From: Isoetes taiwanensis | Taxonomy: Eukaryota; Streptophyta; Lycopodiopsida; Isoetales; Isoetaceae | Reading direction: 5' to 3' | Assembly: GCA_021234155.1 (NCBI GenBank) | Contig: JAJEKV010000017.1 | Coordinates: 16,598,416 to 16,662,415 of the forward strand | Length of the DNA: 64,000 bases | Shown: in pieces, positions 43,301-55,111 of the stretch | Numbering within the stretch: position 1 is the stretch's first letter | How the letters are laid out: every line of letters starts with the position of its first letter | Made by a program: the position numbers and the translations under genes | Notes under the pieces: generated by a model | The model's input: only the letters and a program-made list of their open reading frames with translations | What the model was told of the DNA's origin: nothing | The model's database searches: none

Positions 43301-46300
43301 GCGAACATGCAATCTCTTACACTGCGATTGTCAATGCATACTGAAAAGAAAAAGCGTTTCATGAAGATGAAAGGTGGAGAAGCTTGCAATTTGAAAGTGA
43401 CTCCTCGAAGAGCGTGAATTTTTTGACGTGGACTTTCTCTCTCTCTTTTCTTTTCTTTTTTTTTTTTTTTTTTTGGGACTTACGTGAAAATTCTATGAAG
43501 CATGATAATTTTCGAGACTGTGACAAAAAGAAATGAGGGGAGATAGTCTTATGCCAGATGAAACATAGGCGTTGGAACCATTGCAACAAATCCTTTTCAT
43601 CTTGGGCTGAGATGATGAAGCATAGGCTTCATGCTTGCGTTCCCCATCTGCTTTGATGTATTGCCTAAGAATAATGTACCAGTTGTTGTGTCAATTATGA
43701 CTTTTAGAATGGCATTACTGATAGTTATTAGTATTGAGTGAATGTCATCATGCTGGGCATTTGATGCAATCAACCAGGGTCATTTTGGGAGAACTTAAAA
43801 TCTCTTTCGTCTCTTTCTTTGATCGGGAAGTCTTGATTGGTGATTATTTTCATAGTATTGACGGGAACACTCCCCAAAACACGATTGGTGGAGCTAAGAA
43901 TTGGTTAACAATTTTGACTGCAAAGGTCATTGTGCTAGTAGTATCTCTTACTAGCAAAGGTCATTGTGCTAGTAGTATCCATGATCTAGTTAAACCTTTT
44001 TATATAAATGTCATGGATACTTGCTAACACGATGGTTTGAGACGACATACTGGACATACATACAACACATACAATTTGTTATTGTAGAAGATGGAGCAAA
44101 CAAGCTTTTAGCAACTGCATTGGAAATACAACATGCGTAACATAGCCTTTTCCACAATGTGGACGGTGAAACCCATGTACTCAACCATATCTCCTTCTCT
44201 ACTGGAAGTAATAACTCAAACAATATAACATGTTCTGTACTATCACATCCATTTGAGATCACATAATTATCCCTAATTGAAAATCTTATAGTTCCATAGC
44301 ACCTAGCATCAATACCTGTTTTATTATAATCTATTCCAAAATACAACTTTTGGTCCATTATTTCGATTGCCAATTTGTACATATACTTAGAGAAAAGAAA
44401 TTGGCATCTAAGACTCATCTCAGAAACCACTTTAATGACCGCACTCACCCATAAAGAGACCATGCTTTGGAAATGCTTGGCTTACTTTACCGTTAGCAAA
44501 TATATATTCCTTTATTCAACTTTTTTCTAACCAACATACCAACACAATAAATGGAAAATGGGGAGTCAAAATTTAAATTAAGTTGTTGGATTGCTATTGC
44601 ATGTTTGAAGCTTTGAATGCTGCTAGCATTATCTATAACTTTGTAGAATTGAATTGAGTAGTCCAGGAAGAAAGGTAAATGAAAAGTTTAATGATTTAGG
44701 GTTATGTCAATAGATTGTGAAGATGCTAAATGAAAATGCTATATGATTCAAAAGCTTTGCAGAAACCTTTTTTTACATTTTGAGAACATGAAAATATGTC
44801 TCAATGTGCCATTGAAGAACAATTCACAACAACCAATGGCCCCTTAGTTGTTGAGATGGGCCAAACATAATGAGTGTCGCTTAGTGTCCCTTTTTCTAAA
44901 ATCAAGCCATTAGCTGGATGAAATCGACAGACACTTTTGCAAACATTCAATGTGGACCATTTGACACATCTCATTCGATGGACTAACAAACTTAAACATT
45001 GCGAAGCATGAAATTAACGAACTTATCTTTGTATGGCTACGACTTTGTGTAACTCCTATCTATTTTATCCATATTCATGGCCAGAAATCAAACACATATG
45101 ATATTCAATGACATTGTGTACTTTGAGTGCACTTGATATGGGAGTTGTATAGTTAAAAAAGTTACTCATTGCTGATAAAGAGAATGCTCCTTCCGACCTA
45201 ACTTAATGGATTGGATGACCACCAAATCATGGCAATAACGTAAAAGTTTAGAAGAAGACCACTAAATATTAAGACTATTAGAACTTTTCACAGACAATTC
45301 GATCCAAAGTAGTTTGAATGTCAAATAGGTGTATAGAAGCAGGGGAGCAACATAGTATGGGCCATAACAAAATATGGTCCACTGCAACCACAGCCTTACA
45401 TCCACAAATATCTTTTAAGCATTCTTAAAACAAGAGCAACAACGAGAACTGATCCACAACATTGTTGAATCGTGACATTCTCTTAACCTCAATTTACACT
45501 TTTCGTCATTGTGGGATCTAAGTTGTCGGTGTCAATGTCAAAAATATGTGGTGATGATAATGTGCTAATGCAATTGGGAATGGCTAATGGGGGGCCCTTT
45601 TCACGTGTTGTGAAGGCGAAAGAATACAATGTGGTCATACCAACATGAAGGAGATGGAAACTAAGGAGGAGGAGACGGACGAAACACATTTCTTACAGTA
45701 ATGACAACAAAGAAGATAGAAGAAGAAGAAGAAGAAGAAGAAGAAGCAATTTTACATCATAAAGGATGACGCCAAAGATGACAGAGAAGAGGATTAGTCA
45801 TCAAAGACGACAAAGAAGGTGATTATTCACTAATCGTGGATAAAGGCCGAAATTATAGACTAAAAGTTTTTTGGACAGTAATACAGTCTTCATGCATGAT
45901 AAAAAACCATTAAATTTAATTCAATTTAATTCTTCAGCGTGGATAGAGGCCGAAATTATAGATTAAAAGTTCATTGGACAATAATACATTTGCTTTGCTG
46001 TGCTTTTTGTTTTGGTTCTAGAAGGTTAACAAAAACCCATCAAATTTAATTCAATTCAAATTTTAACATGGGTATTTAAAATAGAAACTATGTATTATAA
46101 GCATCTTTAAGAATAGTGGGCAGAACGTGGATAAAGGTGGAAAAAACATACAAAAGAAAAAGAGCAATACAAAAATACGTTATTATACGCGAATATACGA
46201 CATACAGGAAAAAAAGGGGCCACCGGAATGGAGAAGGAAAGGGATTGGCTATGGCATCCTCAAAAGAGGGAACACAACGAACTAATTCGCACACCGGAGG

Positions 46301-46860
46301 GGTCACCGGAATGTGACAGAGGCCATCCCTCTACCCTACAAAGAAGAAAAAATGTACCCCTTGCATGGCAGACTGCCCAGAGAAAACGAAAGCACAGAGG
46401 CAAAAAATAAAAGGCACTACAAAGACAGGCCGCACAGCATCAGAATCCCCAAATTGACCCTTTAAATCCCGTAACAAGCTATGGCAAGAGAAAACTCTGC
46501 CTGCTTTGGATTCAAGCAGACCTGGACCCGACACAGACAAGGATGGGAAGGAAACCGGGCTAGGTTCGGTGCAATGGCCAAAAGATTTTGGCATGTATTT
46601 TTTTGTACAGACTGATGGCGATTCCGGCAGTGCAAAATGGGCCAGGGTGAGTGTAGGACCAAGCAGGGAATAGATTAGACACTGGGCTGGGCGAAGGGCT
46701 TTGTTTAATCATCTGGGTTGGGCTGGAATGCCCGGATTTTTATTCCTACACGTCTGCGCCATTCAATTTTTGACTTGGGCTGGGCAGTGTTAGATTCGGG
46801 GGTTAATCCGGCAGGTGGGTCTTTGTGGAACTGGGCACTGTAAATAGATAGAAGGAGTTT
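43301..46860. other. No supportable gene; minor tandem repeats
   Basis: Contains a T-run near 43,450, a 31-bp direct duplication around 43,920-43,980 (AAGGTCATTGTGCTAGTAGT twice), a (GAA)n microsatellite at about 45,717-45,744, and a duplication of about 105-125 bp at 45,835-46,065. A 150-codon open frame (44,011-44,463, minus) has no domain I know and no supporting context. I do not call it. Confidence 0.5.
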
Positions 46861-48479
46861 GATATTATGACAAGGCAGTGCAGTAAATCCACGCAAGCCA
46901 AGATGGCACATGTTCCCACAGGAACTGGCAAGCAAAGCGGCGCCAGGAGTAGAAATCTAGCAACATTTAGCAACTACGGTGCCGCCCCCGAAGGTTATGC
47001 CCCAAAACCAATACAAATGGCCGCCAAACCCACAGCTCATTTTCTTCTTCTTCGTATTCCAAAGACCCATCTGGGTTCTTTTCTTCTCCTTTTTCTCCAG
47101 CCTAATCTGCGGGCTTGATCTCTGTAACGTTAACTATGGAGGCTTAGACCAGAATAGGATGTGTTTTTGTCTTCTGATTCCGGTCTTTTTTAGTAGTGGT
47201 CCCTGCAAAGGACTGCTCCGTCTGTCAAACCTGCGTCAATCTGCCTCTGCAGCCTCTTCTGCGCCCAGTTTTCGCTTGTTACATATTCTGCTAATGCTAC
47301 TTAAGGCCGGCCCTTTCTGAGGCTTGCCGTATTATATTGGATTGCTCATTTTCTTTCCTTCTGATCAGGACACCGGGAGGCTTGGGGAATCGGCAGGTCG
47401 GTGGGTAGGTAGGTGTCTAAACCCTTGTTCCGTCTGTCCGAATAGCCCCCTTCGGATTTGTATCCCGTTTCAGGTCCTGCATTAGATCATTTTCTTCTTG
47501 GTTTTCCTTTCCTTGTGCCGCCTTGTGCTCTGTTCTTAGTTTTTCCTTGGATTATTCAGGTTTTTGCAGCTCCGGAGCTCCAACATGGCCTGATTTGCAC
47601 TCGTCTGTTGTGGATTTTTCGTATGCCATCTCGGTTTTGTCCTCTTTAAAATCAGTTGAATTTTGGTTCGCAGCCCGAATCTTCCTTGCATTGAAGAATT
47701 TCAAGTTCGTGTTTGATTTAGGTACTTTTGTGACTCTGTGCTCATCGTTTTCTGCTTTTTGGTTTGACATTTCAAATGCTGTGCGTGCATCTACTTGGGC
47801 ATTTTACTTAACAAGCTATTCATGCCTTCATTTTTTGTGTTTACCAGTCTTTGATTTGGAAAAAAAAATACGGAATCCAAACAAATTATGAATGCTTTCC
47901 GTATTGCGTATGAGTTCTATCTACCATCTTGTGAGTGTTAGGTCTCATAGATTTAGTTCCAGTGCTCATCTCGAAGATAGTGCTCTTCCTTTGAGGCGTA
48001 CAATTTACATAAAGTGTGACTAAGCGATACTTTTTTGCCTCTGCACTAGAAAATCGTATAATTTATTATATCAAGGCCAAATGTCTGCAAGAGAGTACTT
48101 GATCAAAGGCTTGCATTCTGGTCATAGCTTCTGATAGGTAAATTGCCTTTAAAACGATTTTGGATGAATGCTAATGTCGCTCAGGTTTGTATTATTTCTT
48201 CTGAAGCTTGTTCCACATTAAGTTGACTATTGGCTGTTGCTTTGTCTGTGATTCAAACTGCAGTTAGCAATGGATAGGGAAAAAAAGTAGTTTAGATGGT
48301 TTTCTGAAATGGGAAAATGTGTAAAAAATGTATAGTTACTGAGAACAAGGTTTTTACTCCTATTACTTGTCACTTCAGTAACCTTAAGTTTAGTTGTTTT
48401 TGTTTGTTCACTTTTCTTCTTCTTATGGTCTGTGCTTTCTTTCTTGTGCAGTTACCTGATTTTGTTCACTACCTTTCAG
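46861..48479 (+). promoter_or_regulatory. Probable promoter, 5' UTR and 5' UTR intron of the zinc-finger gene
   Basis: From about 47,040 the sequence turns pyrimidine-rich (TTTTCTTCTTCTTCG-like), as in plant 5' leaders. The stretch before the coding exon is T-rich and ends in a clear acceptor (ACTACCTTTCAG, ending 48,479), nine bases before the ATG. This implies at least one intron in the leader. GGCAGGTCGGTGGGT near 47,392 is a possible donor but is not certain. No TATA box is convincing. Confidence 0.4.
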
Positions 48480-48488
48480 GCTAGTGAG

Positions 48489-49622
48489 ATGAAGGATAAT
48501 AAGTCACTGTGTGATAATGGTTCTGTACATATGGCAGCACAGTCGCCCGTAGATCTTACTTTAAGGGTAGGTGGTATAGGTTCCAACAGGTCCAATTTTG
48601 CATATGAGGCTGGTGAATGCAGCTCTCTTGAAGAGCGAGCGGCATATTCCAGAAGATTATTAAATTACCAATTTGAAGAGTCAAATTCCAATTGTGCAAT
48701 TGCACTAACAGTAGCAAATGAAACAAGAGATGCTGCAGTTACTGAGGATTCAATGCTGCATGAATGGTCTTCAGATGATCATCATGACATTTGGAGAAAG
48801 GATGTTTTAACTAGAGAGGTTGCATTTGATTCATGCAGGGATGATACATCTTCTAAAGTGGGCAACCAGGTGATAGAAAATGATGGCAATACTGAATGGA
48901 GATCATTGTCATCAAGCTCAGCTGTTTCAGAGGGAAGCACTTCTCATGGTGCAGAGAGTCCTGCAAAACTGCTGGATAGTAATTCAACCACCAGTTGTTC
49001 TGAACCGCGACAGTTTTCTTGTACATATTGTCAAAGAAAATTTCCTAGTTCACAGGCTCTAGGAGGTCACCAAAATGCTCACAAGAGGGAAAGGACAGCG
49101 GCTCGAAGGGCACAGAGATGTGGTAGTGGTTTGCCCCAAAGGTACAGTAGTTTGGCTCCAATGCATCATGGGTATACTAGTTTTGCGATGCAAGCCGGTG
49201 TCATGGGAAGGTCTCTTGGGGTCCAGACGCATTCAAGTATTCATACTTCCACAAATGGAATGTTGGGTGATTTTCAAGGGTCAAATGGTTTGCCACATGC
49301 ACACCACGGTTGGTCACGAGCGTTTATAGGTGCACATCCTGCTGTAGGGAGGTGCAGCCCTGAGCAGTTTTCACCTGGAAGTCGTGGTGGAGCGAGGTTT
49401 GACGGAAGGAATGATTTTGCTGTTGGTCCCTTCAAGCCATCCTTCCCAGATCATGAAGTTGATACCAAGGGATGGCCAGGAAGTTTTCATTGGTCTTTAC
49501 AGGGAAATACTGACCAGCCATTGCAGCATGGTTTTAATTCTGACAGTTATAGTATACCAGAAGCACAAATACATGAGAAGTCTCCTGAGATCGATTTGTC
49601 TTTGCGTTTGGGATTTAGCTAG
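48489..49622 (+). CDS. C2H2 zinc-finger transcriptional repressor (QALGGH type, EAR motifs)
   Basis: A 377-residue protein with a single plant-type zinc finger. Residues 176-201 read [10 protein letters not shown], then [17 protein letters not shown], with zinc ligands C178, C181, H194 and H198. The plant-specific QALGGH helix contacts DNA. A basic tail follows (TAARRAQR). The C-terminus ends [10 protein letters not shown], an LxLxL EAR motif of the kind that recruits TOPLESS-type co-repressors. A second EAR-like run, DLTLRV, sits at residues 22-27. The finger is closest in my memory to the Arabidopsis ZFP1/3/4/7 group, but this protein is longer, with Ser-rich and Gly/His-rich linkers. I chose the ATG at 48,489 because a splice acceptor lies just upstream and the first EAR-like motif follows it. 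The frame is intact, so it is the best candidate for a functional host gene. A nuclear repressor role is inferred from the motifs. Confidence 0.88.
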   Translation: MKDNKSLCDNGSVHMAAQSPVDLTLRVGGIGSNRSNFAYEAGECSSLEERAAYSRRLLNYQFEESNSNCAIALTVANETRDAAVTEDSMLHEWSSDDHHDIWRKDVLTREVAFDSCRDDTSSKVGNQVIENDGNTEWRSLSSSSAVSEGSTSHGAESPAKLLDSNSTTSCSEPRQFSCTYCQRKFPSSQALGGHQNAHKRERTAARRAQRCGSGLPQRYSSLAPMHHGYTSFAMQAGVMGRSLGVQTHSSIHTSTNGMLGDFQGSNGLPHAHHGWSRAFIGAHPAVGRCSPEQFSPGSRGGARFDGRNDFAVGPFKPSFPDHEVDTKGWPGSFHWSLQGNTDQPLQHGFNSDSYSIPEAQIHEKSPEIDLSLRLGFS

Positions 49623-49960
49623 AAGTATGTAATTGAAACTCGATATAAATATTGTAAGCACATAACAGACCACTTGAGGTTATTGAATTATGCATGAGTT
49701 TTTTATGGTCTTGGATCATCTAGAGCGTGCAGCAATGACAACCCTTTTCTGAAGTTTTGCACAGTGGTTTGTAGATGATGGAGCCCTTGGCTCTTTGTAC
49801 CATAAGTGTCAATTTTGATAGCTACATTTGTCCGTTTGCTGAGAAAAGTTGGACTAAATAGTGGAAAAATCACTTCTTTTGATATTGTTTATTGCATCTA
49901 TATGTAAAGTCTTTGGGGCTACTGCTAGATAATGCCAGTGACATGGAGGAATAAAGAAAT
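49623..49960 (+). other. Probable 3' UTR of the zinc-finger gene
   Basis: AT-rich sequence after the TAG, with AATAAAG near 49,951 as a candidate polyadenylation signal. The true end is unknown. Confidence 0.35.
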
Positions 49961-51697
49961 AAAGGAACACAGAATCACATTCAGTCCGTTTGATGTTTAC
50001 AATTGTACAACGAGATGTGGTAACATCAAAGTAGTTGTATGAAAAACAGGTGGTGATCTTAAGTTCTTCCAGATGGGCTTTGTGCTGTTAAATATTTGTA
50101 TATTTTTAGGCAATTGGCCTGAAAGGACAAGAAATATGCTTGATTTGGAAAGTGATATCTGATTTTAGAGTGGCTTGGAAGGATCAAGCTGATGCTTTTC
50201 CTATTTCTGGTGCCTGTGTCACGTGGCCTAAACTGATGGACTGCTGTAAGTAAAAGTCGTGTTTAAATGGAATACTTTTTATGTTTTAGTGGTTCATGAC
50301 CTTGATCTTTTGTTCTGTTTTAGTGGTTCATGAGCCTTAGTACATCATGTTATACTAATTGTCTTGATATGTGGAAGGACAATTCTCTTCTAGTCCTCTG
50401 CTTTCTGACCTCATCCTACTATCAAATTAAATCTTGTTAGATTTTGTCAGTGTCATACGAAGATTTAGAGTACACAGAGTTCAAGGAGCACTAAAAGTTT
50501 TCTTTTACAAGCATTCATAAAGCCAATGTTGGACATTCTCGCTGTCTCTTTTACCACATTGGAAGGAGATGATTGGCCAGAATTTGAAGCTTTAAAATAT
50601 AAAATCTTATATAGAAAGGTTTGTTTACCTTATTCCTAAAGACACATTCTCTAAAGATCTACATGTCAAAGTCAGGGATGGTTTAATGAAGAGGCAACGT
50701 TCCACCTAACATAAGAGCATGATATTCCACCATCGTTTGAATTTAGGTCGTTTGAATTTAGATCCTGAGGATGATGGTCGAAATATTTAATATGCACCAA
50801 TATATCACCTATAATGGCCACAATGGCTTTTATGCTTTTCAAGTTTAGTGTGAGAATAGCCCGTTCCAAACACTAAGCTTTAGGAGGATATATTATGAAG
50901 GGAAAAATACTATGGAAGGTAATTAAGAACTAATGATATTGGTGCTAGGGGAGGGTCTCCATGGTTCGTAAAGTTTGTGGCTCAATATGGATGCATTTCC
51001 CTACATCACAACATGCGGTTTTGGTGCTTTGAAAGCCATTGATAAGCGCTTTATAAAAGCTAATAATCGTGTGATTCTAACATGTATATAGAATATAACA
51101 TGAATTTGAAAAAAGGGTAACTATACCCCCTCGATGGAGCAAGTGGTTTGCTACTGCAATATGCTTTTCTTTTTTCTGCCTTTAGAAGTTTTAGGAAGCA
51201 AGTACAGACGTTTGAGCATTCATTGAACGCTCCTAGCGTGATATCCCCCCCTCCTCCCCCCGCCCCCCCGACGCCAAACACACAAACCCCTCGGCCCATG
51301 TTTTGTTTTATCCACTCTGAGCCATCCATTTCCAAAAGGGCACAATAGAGGGCGACCCTCCTCTATGTGTGCATTTCATGGACTACTTGAAGCCCAAAGA
51401 ACGTAAAAACTGATCTTCACACTTTTGTATTTGCAAAACCATTCCTTCATGCAAAATCATCTCAAACCAAATAGTAATAAGATTCTCTGTATGAGATCAT
51501 ATCTCCTTTCATTGCATCATGAAGCCATTGAAGATGAATGCCACACTCTTCGGATTTGTCTTGCATTTGCTACTATTCGAGCATGATATGGTGACCTGGT
51601 TACACCTAATATGCCTGCAGCAATAACATTATCATCCTTCATCCTGGAGGTTTTTGATAAGCGAGATGAACTAATCTCTGCATCATCGCATTGATAT
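49961..51697. other. No gene seen; C-rich tract
   Basis: No domain recognised. A run of C tracts at about 51,246-51,270 would give four or more G-runs on the minus strand, a possible G-quadruplex. Confidence 0.45.
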
Positions 51698-52285
51698 TGT
51701 GACGTTCCCCTAGAATATACGGTATAAATGCGTATATTTCTAGGCCGCGTCACCATACAAGCCTACCTTAGTAGCCTTGTATTCCGTAGAGTGTGGAAGG
51801 GAGCATGGCTAAGTTATAATAACTTAGCCAACCTTAGGGATGGGACCATTTCCACATGGCCCCATCTTATTGGGCATCCGCCATACGGACATACCCAATT
51901 AGACATGACAAACTCTGATCTATAAATCGCCAAACCCTAATCCTAGGCCATTTTTCTGGCTCCAACAGTCTTGGGATCTTGTTCGCGCTCGAAACTCTGT
52001 TTCGAGAACCGTCTGCTGTGGCATAGTATAGCATAGCAGCCCCCAAAGCGTGCGCGCATCGATAGGAGTGTGAGCTATTTCGAACCCCATGAAGGCCGCG
52101 GAGACGCCGAGAGCAGGAGGGAGTTCCTCAGGAGCAGGTATTTGGAGTAGAAACATTTGTAGATCATCTGGAAGTTAGGATTCTAGATGAGTTAGCATTT
52201 CTTATCTCTAGTAGAGCCATTCTAGAACCCTCCATCTAGACCTTGAACCCTAATCAATGAACCTAACTGTAAGTTAGATACATCA
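51698..52285 (+). repeat. Element A-family LTR, left part (second copy)
   Basis: Starts TGTGACGTTCC and parallels 37,879 onwards: CATACAAGCCTACCTTAGTAG, AACTTAGCCAACCTTAG, CTATAAATC and the CTCGAAACTCTGTTTCGAGAA inverted word. No polypurine tract precedes it. It is interrupted at about 52,286 and continues at 59,521. It is more diverged from the 37.9-kb LTR than the element B LTRs are from each other. Confidence 0.8.
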
Positions 52286-52288
52286 CAT

Positions 52289-53204
52289 TCCTAGGATGGG
52301 TCCTATGATAGGCATATATCGGCCAAGTGAAGTGGTGTTCTCATTGAGCTTTGTAAAACATTGAGTACAAATGGATCCCTCACTAGAGGTAGGGAAATTT
52401 GGAAATATGAATGTTAAATGCTCCGAAACTAGACAATCATCGAGAGCATGATGATACTAAAGAATACAACATAAAAGATTATTTTCTCCGCCACTCGGTT
52501 GATGCAAAGGTGAGAAGACCTGCCGACTGCTTCTCATCGGGAAGAAGATCCACGCCCTCTTGGGTTTTGAGAAAAACCCAAGAAAATAGTTGAAACACGA
52601 CCCTACGCACTCTGGCAACCACAAGACCTTAAAAAATCCTGAAGAGTCAAGGCTGAAAGAAAAATAACCCGTCAGTGAGTTAGATGCCATAGGCAAAAAT
52701 GCACACCAATGGGCAATATAAAAACATATATAGATATAGTAAGACTCGGAGGCTCCAAGGCCACGCCGAGAAAGAAACAACAGCCGACCAATCGGGAACC
52801 GTCCGCGGAAAATGCCCCTCGCGGGAAAAACAACCGATTAGTGCTGCCTCGGAGGCTACATCGCCACGCCGAGAGAAAATGAAAAAGAGTTATGCCCCGT
52901 GGCTATTGCCATGCGCGAAAGAATAAACTAACAAGTATGCCTCGAGGCTACAAAGCCACCGAGGAAATAAAGAATTCAAATTTAAAGGACATAGAAAAGA
53001 AAAGGAAATAATGAACATGGTCAAATGCAAATAACCATCAAGGGAGGGAGGGTGAGGGAAGCGGATAGGATAGAGAAGAAGGAGAACCAGCTCAAGAGAA
53101 CGCCGATGATAGAACAATGAAAAGAGGCTGAATAAATAGGAGTGACAAAGGGACGTCCCCATCCAAGGAATGTCGGTTCTATTGCTGTCGCAATAGAACC
53201 GTGG
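52289..53204. mobile_element. Inserted unit 1 (916 bp) sharing both ends with unit 2
   Basis: Left end: TCCTAGGATGGGTCCTATG, continuing to TATCGGCC. Right end: about 145 bp ending in a perfect 11-bp-stem hairpin (GGTTCTATTGC, loop TGTC, GCAATAGAACC) and CGTGG. A CAT triplet precedes and follows it. Between the ends lie three degenerate hairpins of the type CTCGGAGGCT...CCGAG (52,743-52,770, 52,849-52,873, 52,940-52,964). No gene is seen. The interior differs from unit 2. Class is unknown; a 3-bp duplication would suit CACTA- or Harbinger-like DNA elements. Confidence 0.5.
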
Positions 53205-53221
53205 CATTCCTAGGATGGGTC
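53158..53221. repeat. Long hairpin at the junction of units 1 and 2
   Basis: CCCATCC-A-AGGAATG on the left pairs with CATTCCT-A-GGATGGG on the right, outside the inner perfect stem GGTTCTATTGC/GCAATAGAACC. Together they make about 30 paired positions around a TGTC loop. Only the left half of the outer stem is present at 59,470-59,520, and only the right half at 52,286. Confidence 0.8.
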
Positions 53222-55079
53222 CTATGATAGGCATATATCGGCCGATAGAAGAGGAACAAACTCAAAACTACTCCAAGATGGAGACTGAAAAGAAGAGAAG
53301 CTAAAGAGAGATATAGTATAAAGAAAGGGAGAATAAACGAGTCTACAAGGGTCACTGGAAAAGAATGCACAGATAAGGCTGAAGGGATAGCAGAACAAAG
53401 TAGATCTAAAAATGGCAACAACAAAGGTACAAGAATAGACAGAACATCGAAAGAGCCAATGGGAGGAACATAGAAAGGAAGTACATAATACGGTAGAAAA
53501 AGGAACCAGGTAAGTGGGAGCCAGAACGGATAGTGGCATGGGAAACAAGACGACTAAGGAAACAGACAAGTGTAGCAAAGTAAAAAGGTCAGAATAAAAG
53601 AGAGCGGAAAAGAAAAAGTGGAGAAGGGAGAAGGGGACAAAACTCAGCAGGAAAGCGAACGGAGAAAGGAAGGATAGAAACATGAACCAACAAGGACCTA
53701 AAAGAGCGAAAAGAAGTCAACAAAATTGCCAAAGAGAGAGTGAACAAAAAATGAGCTGGAGACCCGAAAAACATGACTAACATAGCACCAAACGGGACGG
53801 ACCAATAGGTGGAAAATTAATAGTATCCGAAACTACACAAATAGGGAGCAAGAGCACAAAGGCAAGAGTATCGAAGCCAAAAAGAGGTGTCCAAAAGGGC
53901 GAATGCAACTGCAAATAGGATGACTAAAGCTTAAAGATAGAGAACTAGGAACAACATGACAAACAACCCGGATAGATGACGCTTATAAATGAATGGCTCA
54001 ATGAGGATAAAAGATGACCTAAATATGTGTCTTCAACTGGAACATAAAGTCAAAGAAGGTCCACAACGTGCAAACAACACCCAGAGCATGTCCAATGCCA
54101 AGAAGATAGATAAAATAAACTATGACAAGTAGAGACAACTCAAAAATTTGGAAAGAACAATGGTGGAGAAAAACTATATGATAAAAGCTTTACAACGAGA
54201 AGGAAAGCACCAAAGGAAAACTAGCAAAGATGCAACATGCAAGATGATTCTTTATCTACACTAATATCTTATGAACCAAGGGATCAGATGCACTAAAATA
54301 GATGAACCCATGTGAATGCATAAAGTGACGTAGAGCAAAAAGAAGCCAAGTAAAGACGTCGTGTTGAATAGGCCAACAAAAAATGCATCACCATAATGCC
54401 GTCACAAGCAATCACCAAAGAAAAAATTGTGATAGAAGAACTATAAAATGCCCTTAAAAGCTACCATGAAAGAAGGACGGCATGTGTAATGCAAAGCCAA
54501 GAAAGGGGGACAATTGAAAATATGGTATAAAGAAAATACGAAATGAGCCTACAAGTGTCAATGGAATAAAATGAAACATGATGCACAGATGAGGCTGAAA
54601 GAGCAAGCACAATGGATCTAAAAATGGAGATAACAAAGGGTGAAAGCCAAGAACATAAAAACAGTTAAAGGGAGCAAAGAGTACCCTCGTGACAAATGTA
54701 ACACACCTAGAAACAAACAAAACTCCCGACAAAATGGAATAAACGAAAATAAAGGCATAAAGTACTTGAAAATAGATATAATAGAAACGATGAGCAAATG
54801 AGGTTAGAAAACAAATTGAGATAATGAAGCAATGGCGAGTGGATGGACCATATCGCAAAAACAAGTTCATAGCAATACACCATAACTAGAATAATGATAT
54901 CAAGCAGGAGAGTGGAGCAACCCAGAGCAAAGAGACAATCATGATAAATAGACTAAGCATAGAAAAGGGATACAAAAGACACCAAGTAAAACAACTAGAA
55001 TACAAGCACAGAAAGAAGCTAGAGGGACCAATAGTGGGCAAATGGCACAAAGGGGTAACATCTATTTGAAGCAAAAGTC

Positions 55080-55111
<32 letters not shown>

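Noticed and set aside
44011-44463. 150-codon minus-strand open frame
   Set aside because: No recognisable domain, no supporting promoter or neighbour, and its length is within chance for AT-rich DNA of this size.
46979-47891. Open frames in the region before the zinc-finger gene
   Set aside because: Pyrimidine-rich leader or intron sequence gives Phe/Leu/Ser-rich frames. A splice acceptor just before the ATG at 48,489 fits a non-coding leader better.
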